A DNA stretch of 5,961 nt from Burkholderiales bacterium (GCA_947462175.1 CANHOE010000177.1:1-5961), one strand, 5' to 3'. Shown: positions 1 to 5,818, counted from the first letter of the stretch. Notes: generated by a model from the letters alone, not told the origin. Translations and numbers: made by a program.

Positions 1-2
1 AG

Positions 3-46
3 GTGCTGTGGCGGAGGCCGCCTCAGACTGGTGTGCTGTGGCCGAG
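3..46. repeat. Short imperfect direct repeat at the cbpM 3' end
   Basis: Two 14-base copies of GTGCTGTGGC[G/C]GAG lie at 3-16 and 33-46 and differ at one base. Their 30-base period is a multiple of three. One copy is inside the last codons of cbpM on the other strand and the other lies just beyond its stop codon. Read on the minus strand they encode LGHST before the stop and LRHST after it, in the same frame. This could be a small tandem duplication or chance in GC-rich DNA. Confidence 0.35.
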
Positions 47-349
47 TCGTCGCAGACGAGAGTTGAGCGCATCGACCTCGTCGAGCAGATCGAGCACCAA
101 CGCCACGCTGGTGGCGTTCAGATGCAGATCGCGCGCCAGGCGCAGCGCGGTGCAGGCGCGGCTGAGCGCGCTGCCTTCAAAGCGCCAGTTCGAGGCATCG
201 TTGCCCAGCGGCTCCAACGCGCCTTCCTCCACCAGCTCGACCAGTTGCGCGATGTCGGCGTGGCAGGCCTGGCTCAATTCGATCAGCGTGAACTGGAGGT
301 TGTTCTCGACGATCACACCGTGCGTGACCCTCAGTTCGTGCTCGGTCAT
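23..349 (-). CDS. cbpM: CbpM, chaperone modulator of CbpA
   Basis: A 108-residue protein of the CbpM family. Members bind the J-domain of the DnaJ-like protein CbpA in the cytoplasm and inhibit its co-chaperone and DNA-binding activities; E. coli CbpM is about 101 residues. The family pattern is visible. A MerR-like helical start (about residues 20-45, FTLIELSQACHADIAQLVEL) leads into the hallmark GALEP (43-47). A W-x-F stretch (55-57) follows, then a basic helical segment (LRLARDLHLN, 69-78) and a C-terminal coiled coil (about 83-103, ending LNSRLRRL). The start at 349 is supported by a strong GGAGGG site 6 bases upstream and by the 2-base gap after the cbpA stop, which suggests translational coupling. 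The N-terminus is some 10 residues longer than in E. coli; no in-frame Met offers a better start. The identification rests on domain pattern and synteny with cbpA. Confidence 0.9.
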   Translation of the reverse strand: MTEHELRVTHGVIVENNLQFTLIELSQACHADIAQLVELVEEGALEPLGNDASNWRFEGSALSRACTALRLARDLHLNATSVALVLDLLDEVDALNSRLRRLGHSTPV

Positions 350-351
350 GG

Positions 352-1296
352 TCAGCCCTCCAGTGCCTGTCGCGGGTTGAAATCTGCAAACGCCCTGGCC
401 AGTTGCGTCCAGGCCTCGCGAGCGGTCGTTGTCCCGCTCGGCGGCAGCGCAATCGTCAGCACGGCGTAAAGGTCGCCGGGTGGCTGACTCGGAATGCCTT
501 TTCCCTTCAGGCGCAGTCGCTGTCCGCTGGCTGAGTCTGGAGGTATGGACAGCTGCACATTGCCGTCAGGCGTTGGCAGCGTGACGCTGGCGCCGAGCGC
601 AGCTTCCCATGGCGCTACGGGCAGGTCGATGGCGACATCCCGGTCATCGACACGAAAGCGCGGATCGGGTGCGATCTGAATTTCAAGGTAAAGATCGCCC
701 GCTGGACCCTCGCCGAAGCCCGCGCCTCCCTGGCCGACCAGGCGCAGGTGCTGTCCGCTGCGTACGCCCTTCGTGATGCTCACTGTCAACTGCCGCGTCG
801 TCAACGTCACCCGGCCATCGGCATCGACCTGCGGCGTACGCAGCGACACCGTGCGGCTTGCGCCGCGATAGGTGTCCTGGAGTTCGATCTCCACCTTGGC
901 GTGATGGTCGCCGCCGGCATGGCTGGCGCTGCGGCGCGGTCCGCGTGCACCTGCGGCCTGACGGCCGAACAGCGTTTCGAAGAAGTCGCTGTGCGCACGC
1001 GCGTCGTCAGCGTCTCCGCGGCCGCTGTATTCGAAGCCGCTGTCCCAGCCCGGTGGTGGCGTGAACGAGCGGCCATCGCGATGATCTGCCCCCAGCGCGT
1101 CGTACGCCGCGCGTTTTTCGGGATCGTGAAGCGCCTCGTAGGCCTCGGCCACGTCCTTGAACCGGGCCTCGGCGTCGGCCGCCTTGTTCAGGTCCGGGTG
1201 GTACTTGCGGGCGAGCTTGCGATAGGCACGCTTGATCTGGTCGGTGGTGGCCGTCTTCTCGACGCCGAGTGCGGCGTAATAGTCCTTGAACTCCAT
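352..1296 (-). CDS. cbpA: CbpA-type DnaJ co-chaperone (class B J-protein)
   Basis: A 314-residue J-domain protein close to the length of E. coli CbpA (306). CbpA works with DnaK, stimulating its ATPase through the J-domain, and also binds curved DNA in the nucleoid. The J-domain is at residues 4-70 with the invariant HPD at 33-35 and the helix IV signature KRAAYD (61-66). A short, not very Gly-rich linker with DFFETLFG (104-111) follows. The two beta-sandwich substrate-binding domains are at about 132-208 and 215-285, with the conserved LRLKGKGIP (261-269) and GDLY (200-203 and 274-277). There is no CxxCxGxG zinc finger, which separates it from DnaJ itself. The start MEFKDYYAALGV matches the canonical CbpA N-terminus. 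It lacks a clear ribosome binding site of its own, but a small ORF with a good site ends 3 bases upstream. It is followed directly by cbpM. Confidence 0.93.
   Translation of the reverse strand: MEFKDYYAALGVEKTATTDQIKRAYRKLARKYHPDLNKAADAEARFKDVAEAYEALHDPEKRAAYDALGADHRDGRSFTPPPGWDSGFEYSGRGDADDARAHSDFFETLFGRQAAGARGPRRSASHAGGDHHAKVEIELQDTYRGASRTVSLRTPQVDADGRVTLTTRQLTVSITKGVRSGQHLRLVGQGGAGFGEGPAGDLYLEIQIAPDPRFRVDDRDVAIDLPVAPWEAALGASVTLPTPDGNVQLSIPPDSASGQRLRLKGKGIPSQPPGDLYAVLTIALPPSGTTTAREAWTQLARAFADFNPRQALEG
356..361 (-). promoter_or_regulatory. Ribosome binding site of cbpM inside the cbpA 3' end
   Basis: The minus strand reads GGAGGG, followed by 6 bases and the cbpM ATG. The site overlaps the last codons of cbpA, and the cbpA TGA lies between it and the ATG. 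Ribosomes finishing cbpA would unfold and reload this site, so the two proteins are probably made in coupled amounts. Confidence 0.75.
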
Positions 1297-1299
1297 GGC

Positions 1300-1386
1300 T
1301 CACGGACCATCGCACTGGCTGACATCGACCTCGGGCGAACCTCGGCGGTGCGGTCGGCGCTGCGAGGAGTGGCGGGGTGTGTTCAC
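1300..1386 (-). CDS. Possible leader ORF upstream of cbpA (28 codons)
   Basis: A GTG-started ORF of 28 codons (first residues read as MNTPRHSSQRRPHRRGSPEV) has an AAGGAG site exactly 6 bases upstream. It ends with TGA followed by GCC and then the cbpA ATG, in the same reading frame as cbpA. The peptide is Arg/His/Pro-rich and resembles no family I know. The frame stays open upstream to ATG codons at 1419 and 1431 (39 or 43 codons), but those have poor ribosome binding sites. The arrangement suggests that cbpA is translated by reinitiation or coupling. The alternative is a chance open frame in GC-rich DNA. Confidence 0.35.
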   Translation of the reverse strand: MNTPRHSSQRRPHRRGSPEVDVSQCDGP

Positions 1387-1392
1387 GCGGAA

Positions 1393-1398
1393 CTCCTT
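1393..1398 (-). promoter_or_regulatory. Strong Shine-Dalgarno site in the cbpA leader
   Basis: The minus strand reads AAGGAG, the best ribosome binding site in the 237-base chaA-cbpA gap, placed 6 bases before a GTG. It is about 100 bases from the cbpA ATG, too far to serve it directly, so it either feeds the small leader ORF or is fortuitous. Confidence 0.45.
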
Positions 1399-1436
1399 CT
1401 GCGCTGGCTCATCGGCCATCGTGCGCCGCATCTTGC

Positions 1437-1459
1437 TGCGGCGTCTGTTCGACGCCGCA
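1437..1459. repeat. Perfect 9-bp inverted repeat (hairpin) between chaA and cbpA
   Basis: TGCGGCGTC, a 5-base loop TGTTC, and GACGCCGCA form a perfect 9-bp, GC-rich stem. It lies 75 bases after the chaA stop and about 40 bases before the Shine-Dalgarno site of the possible leader ORF. No T-tract follows on either strand, so it is not a canonical intrinsic terminator. It may stabilise the chaA 3' end, act with Rho, or structure the cbpA 5' leader. Confidence 0.5.
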
Positions 1460-1533
1460 CCGACAGCGTGCCCCGATCTACACCCGGAAAATCACGACGC
1501 AGCCGGACATGCACGGCATGACCGGGCAGCCGC

Positions 1534-2652
1534 TCAGGGAACCACGGTCAGGAAAAGAAAGGCCGCGAAGAGCACCAAGTGAACGGCGCCTTGCATCACG
1601 GTGGCGCGACCGCTGCCCAAGGTCAGCGTACCCACGACAAGCGTCAGTAACAGCAGCACGATGTCGATCGGGCGCAGGCCCAGCACCAGCGGGAACGGTA
1701 ACCACGGCGACAGCGCGGCCACCACCGGGATCGTCAGGCCGATGCTGGCCAGCCCCGAACCCAGCGCGAGGTTCAAGCTGCTCTGCATGCGGTTGCCGCG
1801 TGCCGCCCGCAGCGCAGCGCCGGTTTCCGGCAGCAGAACGATCAGCGCGATCAACACGCCGACCACCGCCTTGGGTGCACCAGCCGCAGCGACGCCCGCC
1901 TCCAGAGCCGGTGCCAGCGCCTTGGCGAGGCCGACCACGCCGACCAGTGACACCATCAGCAGGGCCAGGCTGGTCCAGGCGACCCAGTTCGCCGGAGGCG
2001 CCGCGTGGCTGTCTTCGTCGGTGTTGTCGACCGGCAGGAAGTAGTCGCGGTGGCGCACTGTCTGCACGAAGACGAACACGCCGTACAGCGCCAGTGAGGT
2101 GACGCCGGCAAACACGAGCTGCGAGCCGCTGTAGGTGGGCCCGGAGGTGGTGGTGGTGAAACTCGGCAACACCAGCGCCAGGCCCGCCAGAGCGGCGAGC
2201 GACGCCAGAGCCGGGCTGGTGCCTTCGACGCGAAAGGCCAGCACGCCGTGTCGCAGGCCGCCGACCACCAGGCACAGGCCGACCACCCCGTTGCAGACGA
2301 TCATCACTGCCGAGAACACCGTGTCCCGCGCCAGCGTGTTCGCGCCGGACCCACCGGCCAGCATCAGGGCCACGATCAGGGCCACCTCGATGATCGTCAC
2401 GGCGACCGCCAGCACCAACGTGCCATAGGGCTCGCCGACACGGTGCGCCACCACCTCGGCGTGGTGGATCGCGGACACCACTGCCAGGAACAGCGAAGCG
2501 ATGAGCACCGCTCCCAGAGCCGGGCCGAGCGGCGCGCCCCAGCTCAGCGCCATCGTCAGCAAGGCCAGCAAGGGCAGTGCGAGGCTCCACAGAGGCAGGC
2601 TTTGTACGCGCCACCAGGCGGTGGGGGAGGGCAGTTCAGCGCTGCGTGTCAT
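1534..2652 (-). CDS. chaA: ChaA-type Ca2+(Na+,K+)/H+ antiporter
   Basis: A 372-residue inner-membrane protein of the calcium/cation antiporter family, the same length class as E. coli ChaA (366), which expels Ca2+, Na+ and K+ in exchange for protons, mainly at alkaline pH. Roughly 10-11 hydrophobic segments are visible. The two inverted alpha-repeats carry the expected acidic residues. Repeat 1 has HRVGEPYGTLVLAVAVTIIE, residues 70-89, with E74 and E89. Repeat 2 has LLPETGAAL with E276, then N294 and the GSGLASIGLTIPVV segment at 298-311. A short acidic hydrophilic loop (VDNTDEDSH, 208-216) separates the halves, as in ChaA. The start at 2652 has AGGA 7 bases upstream. It diverges from an MscS-type channel, and both affect ion and osmotic balance. 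The cbpA-cbpM pair follows 237 bases downstream on the same strand. Confidence 0.9.
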   Translation of the reverse strand: MTRSAELPSPTAWWRVQSLPLWSLALPLLALLTMALSWGAPLGPALGAVLIASLFLAVVSAIHHAEVVAHRVGEPYGTLVLAVAVTIIEVALIVALMLAGGSGANTLARDTVFSAVMIVCNGVVGLCLVVGGLRHGVLAFRVEGTSPALASLAALAGLALVLPSFTTTTSGPTYSGSQLVFAGVTSLALYGVFVFVQTVRHRDYFLPVDNTDEDSHAAPPANWVAWTSLALLMVSLVGVVGLAKALAPALEAGVAAAGAPKAVVGVLIALIVLLPETGAALRAARGNRMQSSLNLALGSGLASIGLTIPVVAALSPWLPFPLVLGLRPIDIVLLLLTLVVGTLTLGSGRATVMQGAVHLVLFAAFLFLTVVP

Positions 2653-2805
2653 CGATCGATCCTAACGAAGGCCGCCGCGTCACATGAATGTGGGCAACGC
2701 TGCCTGGATTTCGGCTACAACCTGAATCAGCCGCGGCGCGCTGCTGGGACGATGCGAAACGCGTCACCAAGCAAATCGAGTACTCACGTGGCAGGGGAGT
2801 TCCGC
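2653..2805. other. Divergent promoter region between chaA and mscS
   Basis: These 153 bases must hold the 5' ends of both divergent genes. Small palindromes are visible: ATCGATCGAT (2651-2660, touching the chaA start), CACAT-GA-ATGTG (2681-2692), and overlapping GAGTACTC and CACGTG (2778-2790). I could not assign a convincing -35/-10 pair for either gene. The AGGGGAG at 2793-2799 is the ribosome binding site of mscS. Confidence 0.5.
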
Positions 2806-3612
2806 ATGAACATCGAATCGATGCAAACCTTTCTCGGCACCACCGCGATCGACATCGCGCTGAAGGTCTTGGCGGCGCTGGCGTTCTGGATCGTCGGGCG
2901 CTGGCTGATCGGCCGGGTGATCGGGCTGATGCAGGCGGCGATGAACCGCAACCACGTCGACCCCACGTTGACCAAGTACCTCGGTTCGATCATCGCCATC
3001 GCGCTGAACATCGCGCTGGTGCTCGGCATCCTGGGCTACTTCGGCATCGAGACAACCTCATTCGCCGCACTGCTGGCCGGTGCCGGCGTTGCGATCGGCG
3101 CTGCTTGGAGCGGGCTGCTGGGCAACTTTGCCGCCGGCGCCTTCATGCTGATCCTGCGGCCGTTCAAGGTGGGCGATTTCGTCAGCATCGGCGGCGTCAC
3201 CGGCACGGTGCATGAACTGGGTCTCTTCGGCACCACCATCGTCACGCCGGACAACGTGATGACGCTGATCGGCAACGGCAAGATCTTCGGTGACACGATC
3301 CAGAATTTTTCGGTGCTGCCGGTGCGTCGCGTCGATCGGGTCGCACAGCTGGCCAACGGCGTGGATCCGCTGGATGCCATCGCGCGCCTCAAGGCCGCCG
3401 TGGCGCTGATTCCGAACGTGTCGAAGGAGATGCCGCCCGAGGTGAACCTGCTCGACATCAAGCTCGAGGGCCCGCAGATTTCGGTGCGGCCCTACACCCA
3501 CACCGACCACTACTGGCAGGTCTATTTCGACACCAATGAGGCCATCGTCAAGGTCTGCCAGGAAGCCGGCTGGCCGGTGCCGTCGGCGCTGCATCAGATC
3601 CGTCAGCTCTGA
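2806..3612 (+). CDS. mscS: MscS-family small-conductance mechanosensitive channel
   Basis: A 268-residue inner-membrane channel, slightly shorter than E. coli MscS (286), that would open on membrane tension to release solutes during hypo-osmotic shock. Three membrane segments are visible: about 15-38, 60-80, and the pore helix TM3 at 85-118. TM3 has the family small-residue pattern (AGAGVAIGAAWSGLLGNFAAG) and runs into RPFKVGDFV (118-126). The beta domain follows (IGGVTGTV, 128-135) with NGKIFGDTIQNFS at 157-169, then an alpha/beta C-terminal domain to residue 268. Aligning SGLLGN with E. coli QGSLSN puts V95 and A99 where E. coli has the pore-seal leucines L105 and L109. The ATG at 2806 has AGGGGAG 6 bases upstream. 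The frame stays open far upstream, but that part is antisense to chaA and not coding. The paralogue assignment within the family is uncertain. Confidence 0.9.
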   Translation: MNIESMQTFLGTTAIDIALKVLAALAFWIVGRWLIGRVIGLMQAAMNRNHVDPTLTKYLGSIIAIALNIALVLGILGYFGIETTSFAALLAGAGVAIGAAWSGLLGNFAAGAFMLILRPFKVGDFVSIGGVTGTVHELGLFGTTIVTPDNVMTLIGNGKIFGDTIQNFSVLPVRRVDRVAQLANGVDPLDAIARLKAAVALIPNVSKEMPPEVNLLDIKLEGPQISVRPYTHTDHYWQVYFDTNEAIVKVCQEAGWPVPSALHQIRQL

Positions 3613-3629
3613 CACACAGCGCGGCCAAG

Positions 3630-4037
3630 ATGGTTTTCTTCTTGCGCGGACTGTGGCTGCTGTGCCTGTGGTCGATGGGCGCGTCAGTGTTGGCGCAGGC
3701 CGTCTCGGCGCCGCTCAGCGGGACGGCTGGCGAGGCGGTGACGGAAGTGCCGGTGGTGGTCGCCAATCGCACCATTCCAACCTTCCGTGCGCCTTATCTG
3801 GGCGTGCCACCAGAGCGCCGCGCGCAGCGCACGGAAGCCATCCCCAGCGAGCCACGACCGCGTGCCGAGGTGCTGAGTTCACTGCACGCGAACAACCAGG
3901 ATGTGTTCAATGAACGTGGCGTTCAGGTCATGTCGCCGCACTACCTGAGCGATCCAGCCGAGCCGAAGCGGGTGCCTGCTGGCGAGCGGGATGCGCCACC
4001 CTCACGCCAGCCCGATTCAACATCGATGCCGGGCTGA
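3630..4037 (+). pseudogene. Internally deleted relic of a larger MscS-family protein
   Basis: A 135-codon open frame that appears to be two ends of one larger protein. Residues 1-24 form a signal peptide (hydrophobic FFLRGLWLLCLW, likely cleavage after LAQA). Residues 42-69 (VVVANRTIPTFRAPYLGVPP, then ERRAQRTE) resemble the periplasmic N-terminus of large secreted-leader MscS-family channels. Residues about 78-124 (LHANNQDVFNERGVQVMSPHY, positions 85-105, then DPAEPKRVP) resemble the extreme C-terminus of the same proteins, the end of the cytoplasmic domain. All transmembrane and beta-domain sequence expected between them is absent. The join is near residue 70-75 (about 3838-3855) and is in frame. 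The ATG is 17 bases after the mscS stop with a weak ribosome binding site, so it is probably co-transcribed. It may still make a secreted peptide. The family recognition is from memory. Confidence 0.65.
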
Positions 4038-4101
4038 AGTCAGCACGGTTGAACCCTCCGGGCAGGTCTGCAAGGTCGCCTCACGTTCTTGCTGACACTG
4101 C

Positions 4102-4128
4102 TCAAGCAATTTCATCGGGAGTCGATAA
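4102..4128 (+). promoter_or_regulatory. Flagellar sigma-28 (FliA) promoter of the chemoreceptor
   Basis: The -35 element TCAAG (4102-4106; consensus TAAAG) and the -10 element GTCGATAA (4121-4128; consensus GCCGATAA, 7 of 8) are separated as in the consensus: 8-base -35 box, 11-base spacer, 8-base -10 box. Transcription would start near 4136, leaving a leader of roughly 25 bases before the GTG at 4161. Chemoreceptor genes are classic FliA targets, so expression probably follows the flagellar cascade. The site also rules out the TTG at 4089 as the start. Confidence 0.7.
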
Positions 4129-4160
4129 CGACCCATCGACAACACGGATCGGGGGTCACC

Positions 4161-5693
4161 GTGAAGCTTCGAACGCAGATTCTGGTTCTCGGACTGTTCG
4201 GGGCATTCCTTGCCTCGGTGAGCGGGGGCATGGGCCTGTTCGGCGTGTCCCGTCTCGGCGATTCGATAGAAGAGGCCGTTGGAGCGGGTGAGACGCTGCA
4301 GATGAGTCAGGACGCGGACATGATGCATGACGCGGTTCGTGCCGATGCGCAGAGGGCCTACCTTGGTGCCTTGGACAAGAGCCCGGCGACCATCACCGAA
4401 GCCAAGGCGGACCTTGCCGAGCACGCGAAGAAGTTCAACGAGGCCTTGGCCACGCTCGCCACTTTGCATCTCAGCGCTGAAAGCCGCAGCGCCTTGACCA
4501 CCGTCGAGCCACTGGTGCGAAAGTACCTGGCCTCTGCAGCGCACGTGATCGATGCCGCAGCCATTGATGCCGACCAGGCCAAGGCGGAACTGCCCGCGCT
4601 GCAAGCGGTCTTCGGTGAGCTGGAGGGGGGCATGGCCGCGCTCTCGGCATCGATTGCGAAGAACGGCAGCGTCGTCATTGCCGATGCAGAGGCCAGCGTC
4701 AAGCAGACGAAAACGAGTGTCCTGGCCTCTCTGGTCGTGGGCGCGATGCTGATCGTCATCGCCGCTTTGACGCTGGCGCGCAACATGACACGCCCGATGG
4801 CACACGCGGTCAAGGTCGCCGACCAGCTGTCGCATGGCGACCTGACTTGCCCGATCCGGCCCCACGGCAATGACGAGAACGTGCAATTGCTGCAATCGAT
4901 GCAGCGCATGCAGAGCGACTTCGCGCGCATCGTGTCCGACGTGAAGGCCAACGCTGAAGCCGTGGCCAACGCGAGCCGCGAGATTGCGGCAGGGAACCTC
5001 GACTTCTCCAACCGCACCGAACAGCAGGCCAGCTCGCTCCAACAGACTGCCGCGACCATGGAGCAGATGAGTTCGACGGTCCGCACCAACGCCGACAACG
5101 CGCGTCAGGCCGATCAGCTGGCCTCGGGCGCCTCCGGTGTTGCGCTGAAGGGTGGCGAGGTGATGGGCCGTGTGGTCGAGACCATCACCGGCATCAGTGA
5201 CAGTTCAAAGAAGATTGCCGACATCATTGGTGTGATTGACGGCATCGCGTTCCAGACCAACATCCTGGCGCTGAATGCCGCCGTCGAGGCGGCTCGGGCC
5301 GGGGAGCAGGGCCGTGGTTTTGCCGTGGTGGCTGGCGAGGTCCGCAGCCTGGCGCGTCGCAGCGCGGAAGCCGCTCGCGAGGTGCGCATCCTGGTGCATA
5401 CCAGTGTCGAGCGGGTCGCGGAAGGCACTGTGCTGGTCGACGAGGCTGGCAAGACGATGCAGGAAATCGTCAGTGCCATCCGTCGAGTCACGGACATCGT
5501 TGCCGAGATCAGCGTCGCGACCTCCGAGCAGAGCACCGGCATCAGTCAGGTCGGTGAGGCCGTGTCTCACATGGACCAGGCCACCCAGCAAAACGCCGCC
5601 CTGATAGAACAAAGCGCAGCAGCGACCGAAAGCCTCAGCAAGCAGGCTCGGCAGCTGGTCGAGTCGGTGGCAGCCTTCAAGGTGGCAGCCTGA
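4161..5693 (+). CDS. Methyl-accepting chemotaxis protein
   Basis: A 510-residue transmembrane chemoreceptor that would signal through CheW to CheA. TM1 is at about 7-28 and a periplasmic mostly helical domain of about 155 residues at 30-186 (four-helix-bundle type by size and heptad look; ligand unknown). TM2 is at about 187-207 and HAMP at about 208-262. The coiled-coil signalling domain spans 270-505. Its hairpin tip is unmistakable: IDGIAFQTNILALNAAVEAA (359-378), then RAGEQGRGFAVVAGEVRSLA (379-398). Comparison with Tsr places the methylation sites at Q288, Q295, Q302 and Q484, all glutamine. The protein ends AFKVAA without the C-terminal NWxxF tether for CheR/CheB. The GTG at 4161 is preferred because TM1 then starts normally, GGGGG lies 5 bases upstream, and a sigma-28 promoter sits just before it. 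An upstream in-frame TTG (4089) would lie ahead of that promoter. No che genes adjoin it. Confidence 0.95.
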   Translation: MKLRTQILVLGLFGAFLASVSGGMGLFGVSRLGDSIEEAVGAGETLQMSQDADMMHDAVRADAQRAYLGALDKSPATITEAKADLAEHAKKFNEALATLATLHLSAESRSALTTVEPLVRKYLASAAHVIDAAAIDADQAKAELPALQAVFGELEGGMAALSASIAKNGSVVIADAEASVKQTKTSVLASLVVGAMLIVIAALTLARNMTRPMAHAVKVADQLSHGDLTCPIRPHGNDENVQLLQSMQRMQSDFARIVSDVKANAEAVANASREIAAGNLDFSNRTEQQASSLQQTAATMEQMSSTVRTNADNARQADQLASGASGVALKGGEVMGRVVETITGISDSSKKIADIIGVIDGIAFQTNILALNAAVEAARAGEQGRGFAVVAGEVRSLARRSAEAAREVRILVHTSVERVAEGTVLVDEAGKTMQEIVSAIRRVTDIVAEISVATSEQSTGISQVGEAVSHMDQATQQNAALIEQSAAATESLSKQARQLVESVAAFKVAA

Positions 5694-5696
5694 GCT

Positions 5697-5794
5697 GAGC
5701 GTCGCGCCTCCGGCACCAGCACGCAGTCGCTCAGTCGCGCCGCCTCCGCGATGGCGTGAGTGACGAGCAGCACCGTGGCCACTGTCTCGTGCGG
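5697..5794 (-). pseudogene. Remnant of an ABC-transporter ATPase (NitT/TauT-like)
   Basis: On the minus strand the frame reads ETVATVLLVTHAIAEAARLS, then DCVLVPEARRSAQ. This matches the segment after Walker B in import ATPases of the nitrate/sulfonate/taurine type: the H-loop (usually TVLLVTHDxxEAxxLADRVLVL), with the switch His kept and the following Asp changed to Ala. Nothing upstream resembles Walker A, the signature motif or Walker B, and an in-frame stop lies at 5810-5812. The frame runs on downstream only as antisense of the chemoreceptor end. It is therefore a decayed fragment of about 30 codons. It may mark an old transporter operon. Confidence 0.5.
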
Positions 5795-5797
5795 CTG

Positions 5798-5818
5798 CTC
5801 ATCTGAATTTCAGATAAG
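5798..5818. promoter_or_regulatory. AT-rich near-palindrome, possible operator
   Basis: The arms CTCATCTGA and TCAGATAAG surround ATT; 8 of 9 arm positions pair, and the inner 6 are perfect (ATCTGA-ATT-TCAGAT). It contains a T-N11-A spacing like LysR-type regulator sites. It lies about 110 bases before the next gene and 20 bases before a possible -35 element, in DNA less GC-rich than its surroundings. The regulator is unknown. Confidence 0.45.

Noticed and set aside
10..22. GGCGG-AGG-CCGCC hairpin directly after the cbpM stop as a terminator
   Set aside because: The stem is only 5 bp and no T-tract follows on the minus strand within the window.
1508..1520. CATGC-ACG-GCATG palindrome after chaA as an operator or terminator
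   Set aside because: A 5-bp arm palindrome is expected by chance at this scale and nothing around it supports a role.
748..1521. A 257-codon plus-strand open frame opposite cbpA
   Set aside because: It is antisense to a well-supported DnaJ-family gene and shows no family motif.
1478..2614. A 378-codon minus-strand open frame overlapping chaA in another frame
   Set aside because: Its product is Arg/Gly/Ala-rich low-complexity sequence typical of an off-frame reading of GC-rich DNA, while the chaA frame shows clear family motifs.
2248..2805. Long open frame extending the mscS frame upstream by 186 codons
   Set aside because: It is antisense to chaA, Gln/His/Arg-rich without family features, and the ATG at 2806 has a strong ribosome binding site and a normal MscS N-terminus.
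4033..4044. Small GCTGA-AG-TCAGC palindrome at the end of the MscS relic as a terminator
   Set aside because: At most 4 bp with a tetraloop and no T-tract, so it is too weak to support.
4089..4160. TTG start giving the chemoreceptor 24 extra residues
   Set aside because: It adds a polar tail before TM1, has no ribosome binding site, and begins upstream of the sigma-28 promoter at 4102-4128.
4017..5042. A 341-codon minus-strand open frame opposite the chemoreceptor
   Set aside because: It is composed of His/Arg/Gln-rich sequence with no recognisable domain, and it is antisense to an unmistakable chemoreceptor.
5695..5734. CTGAGCG ... CGCTCAG inverted repeat after the mcp stop as a terminator
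   Set aside because: The 7-bp arms enclose a 26-base loop and no T-run follows; part of the pairing lies within the ABC ATPase remnant.
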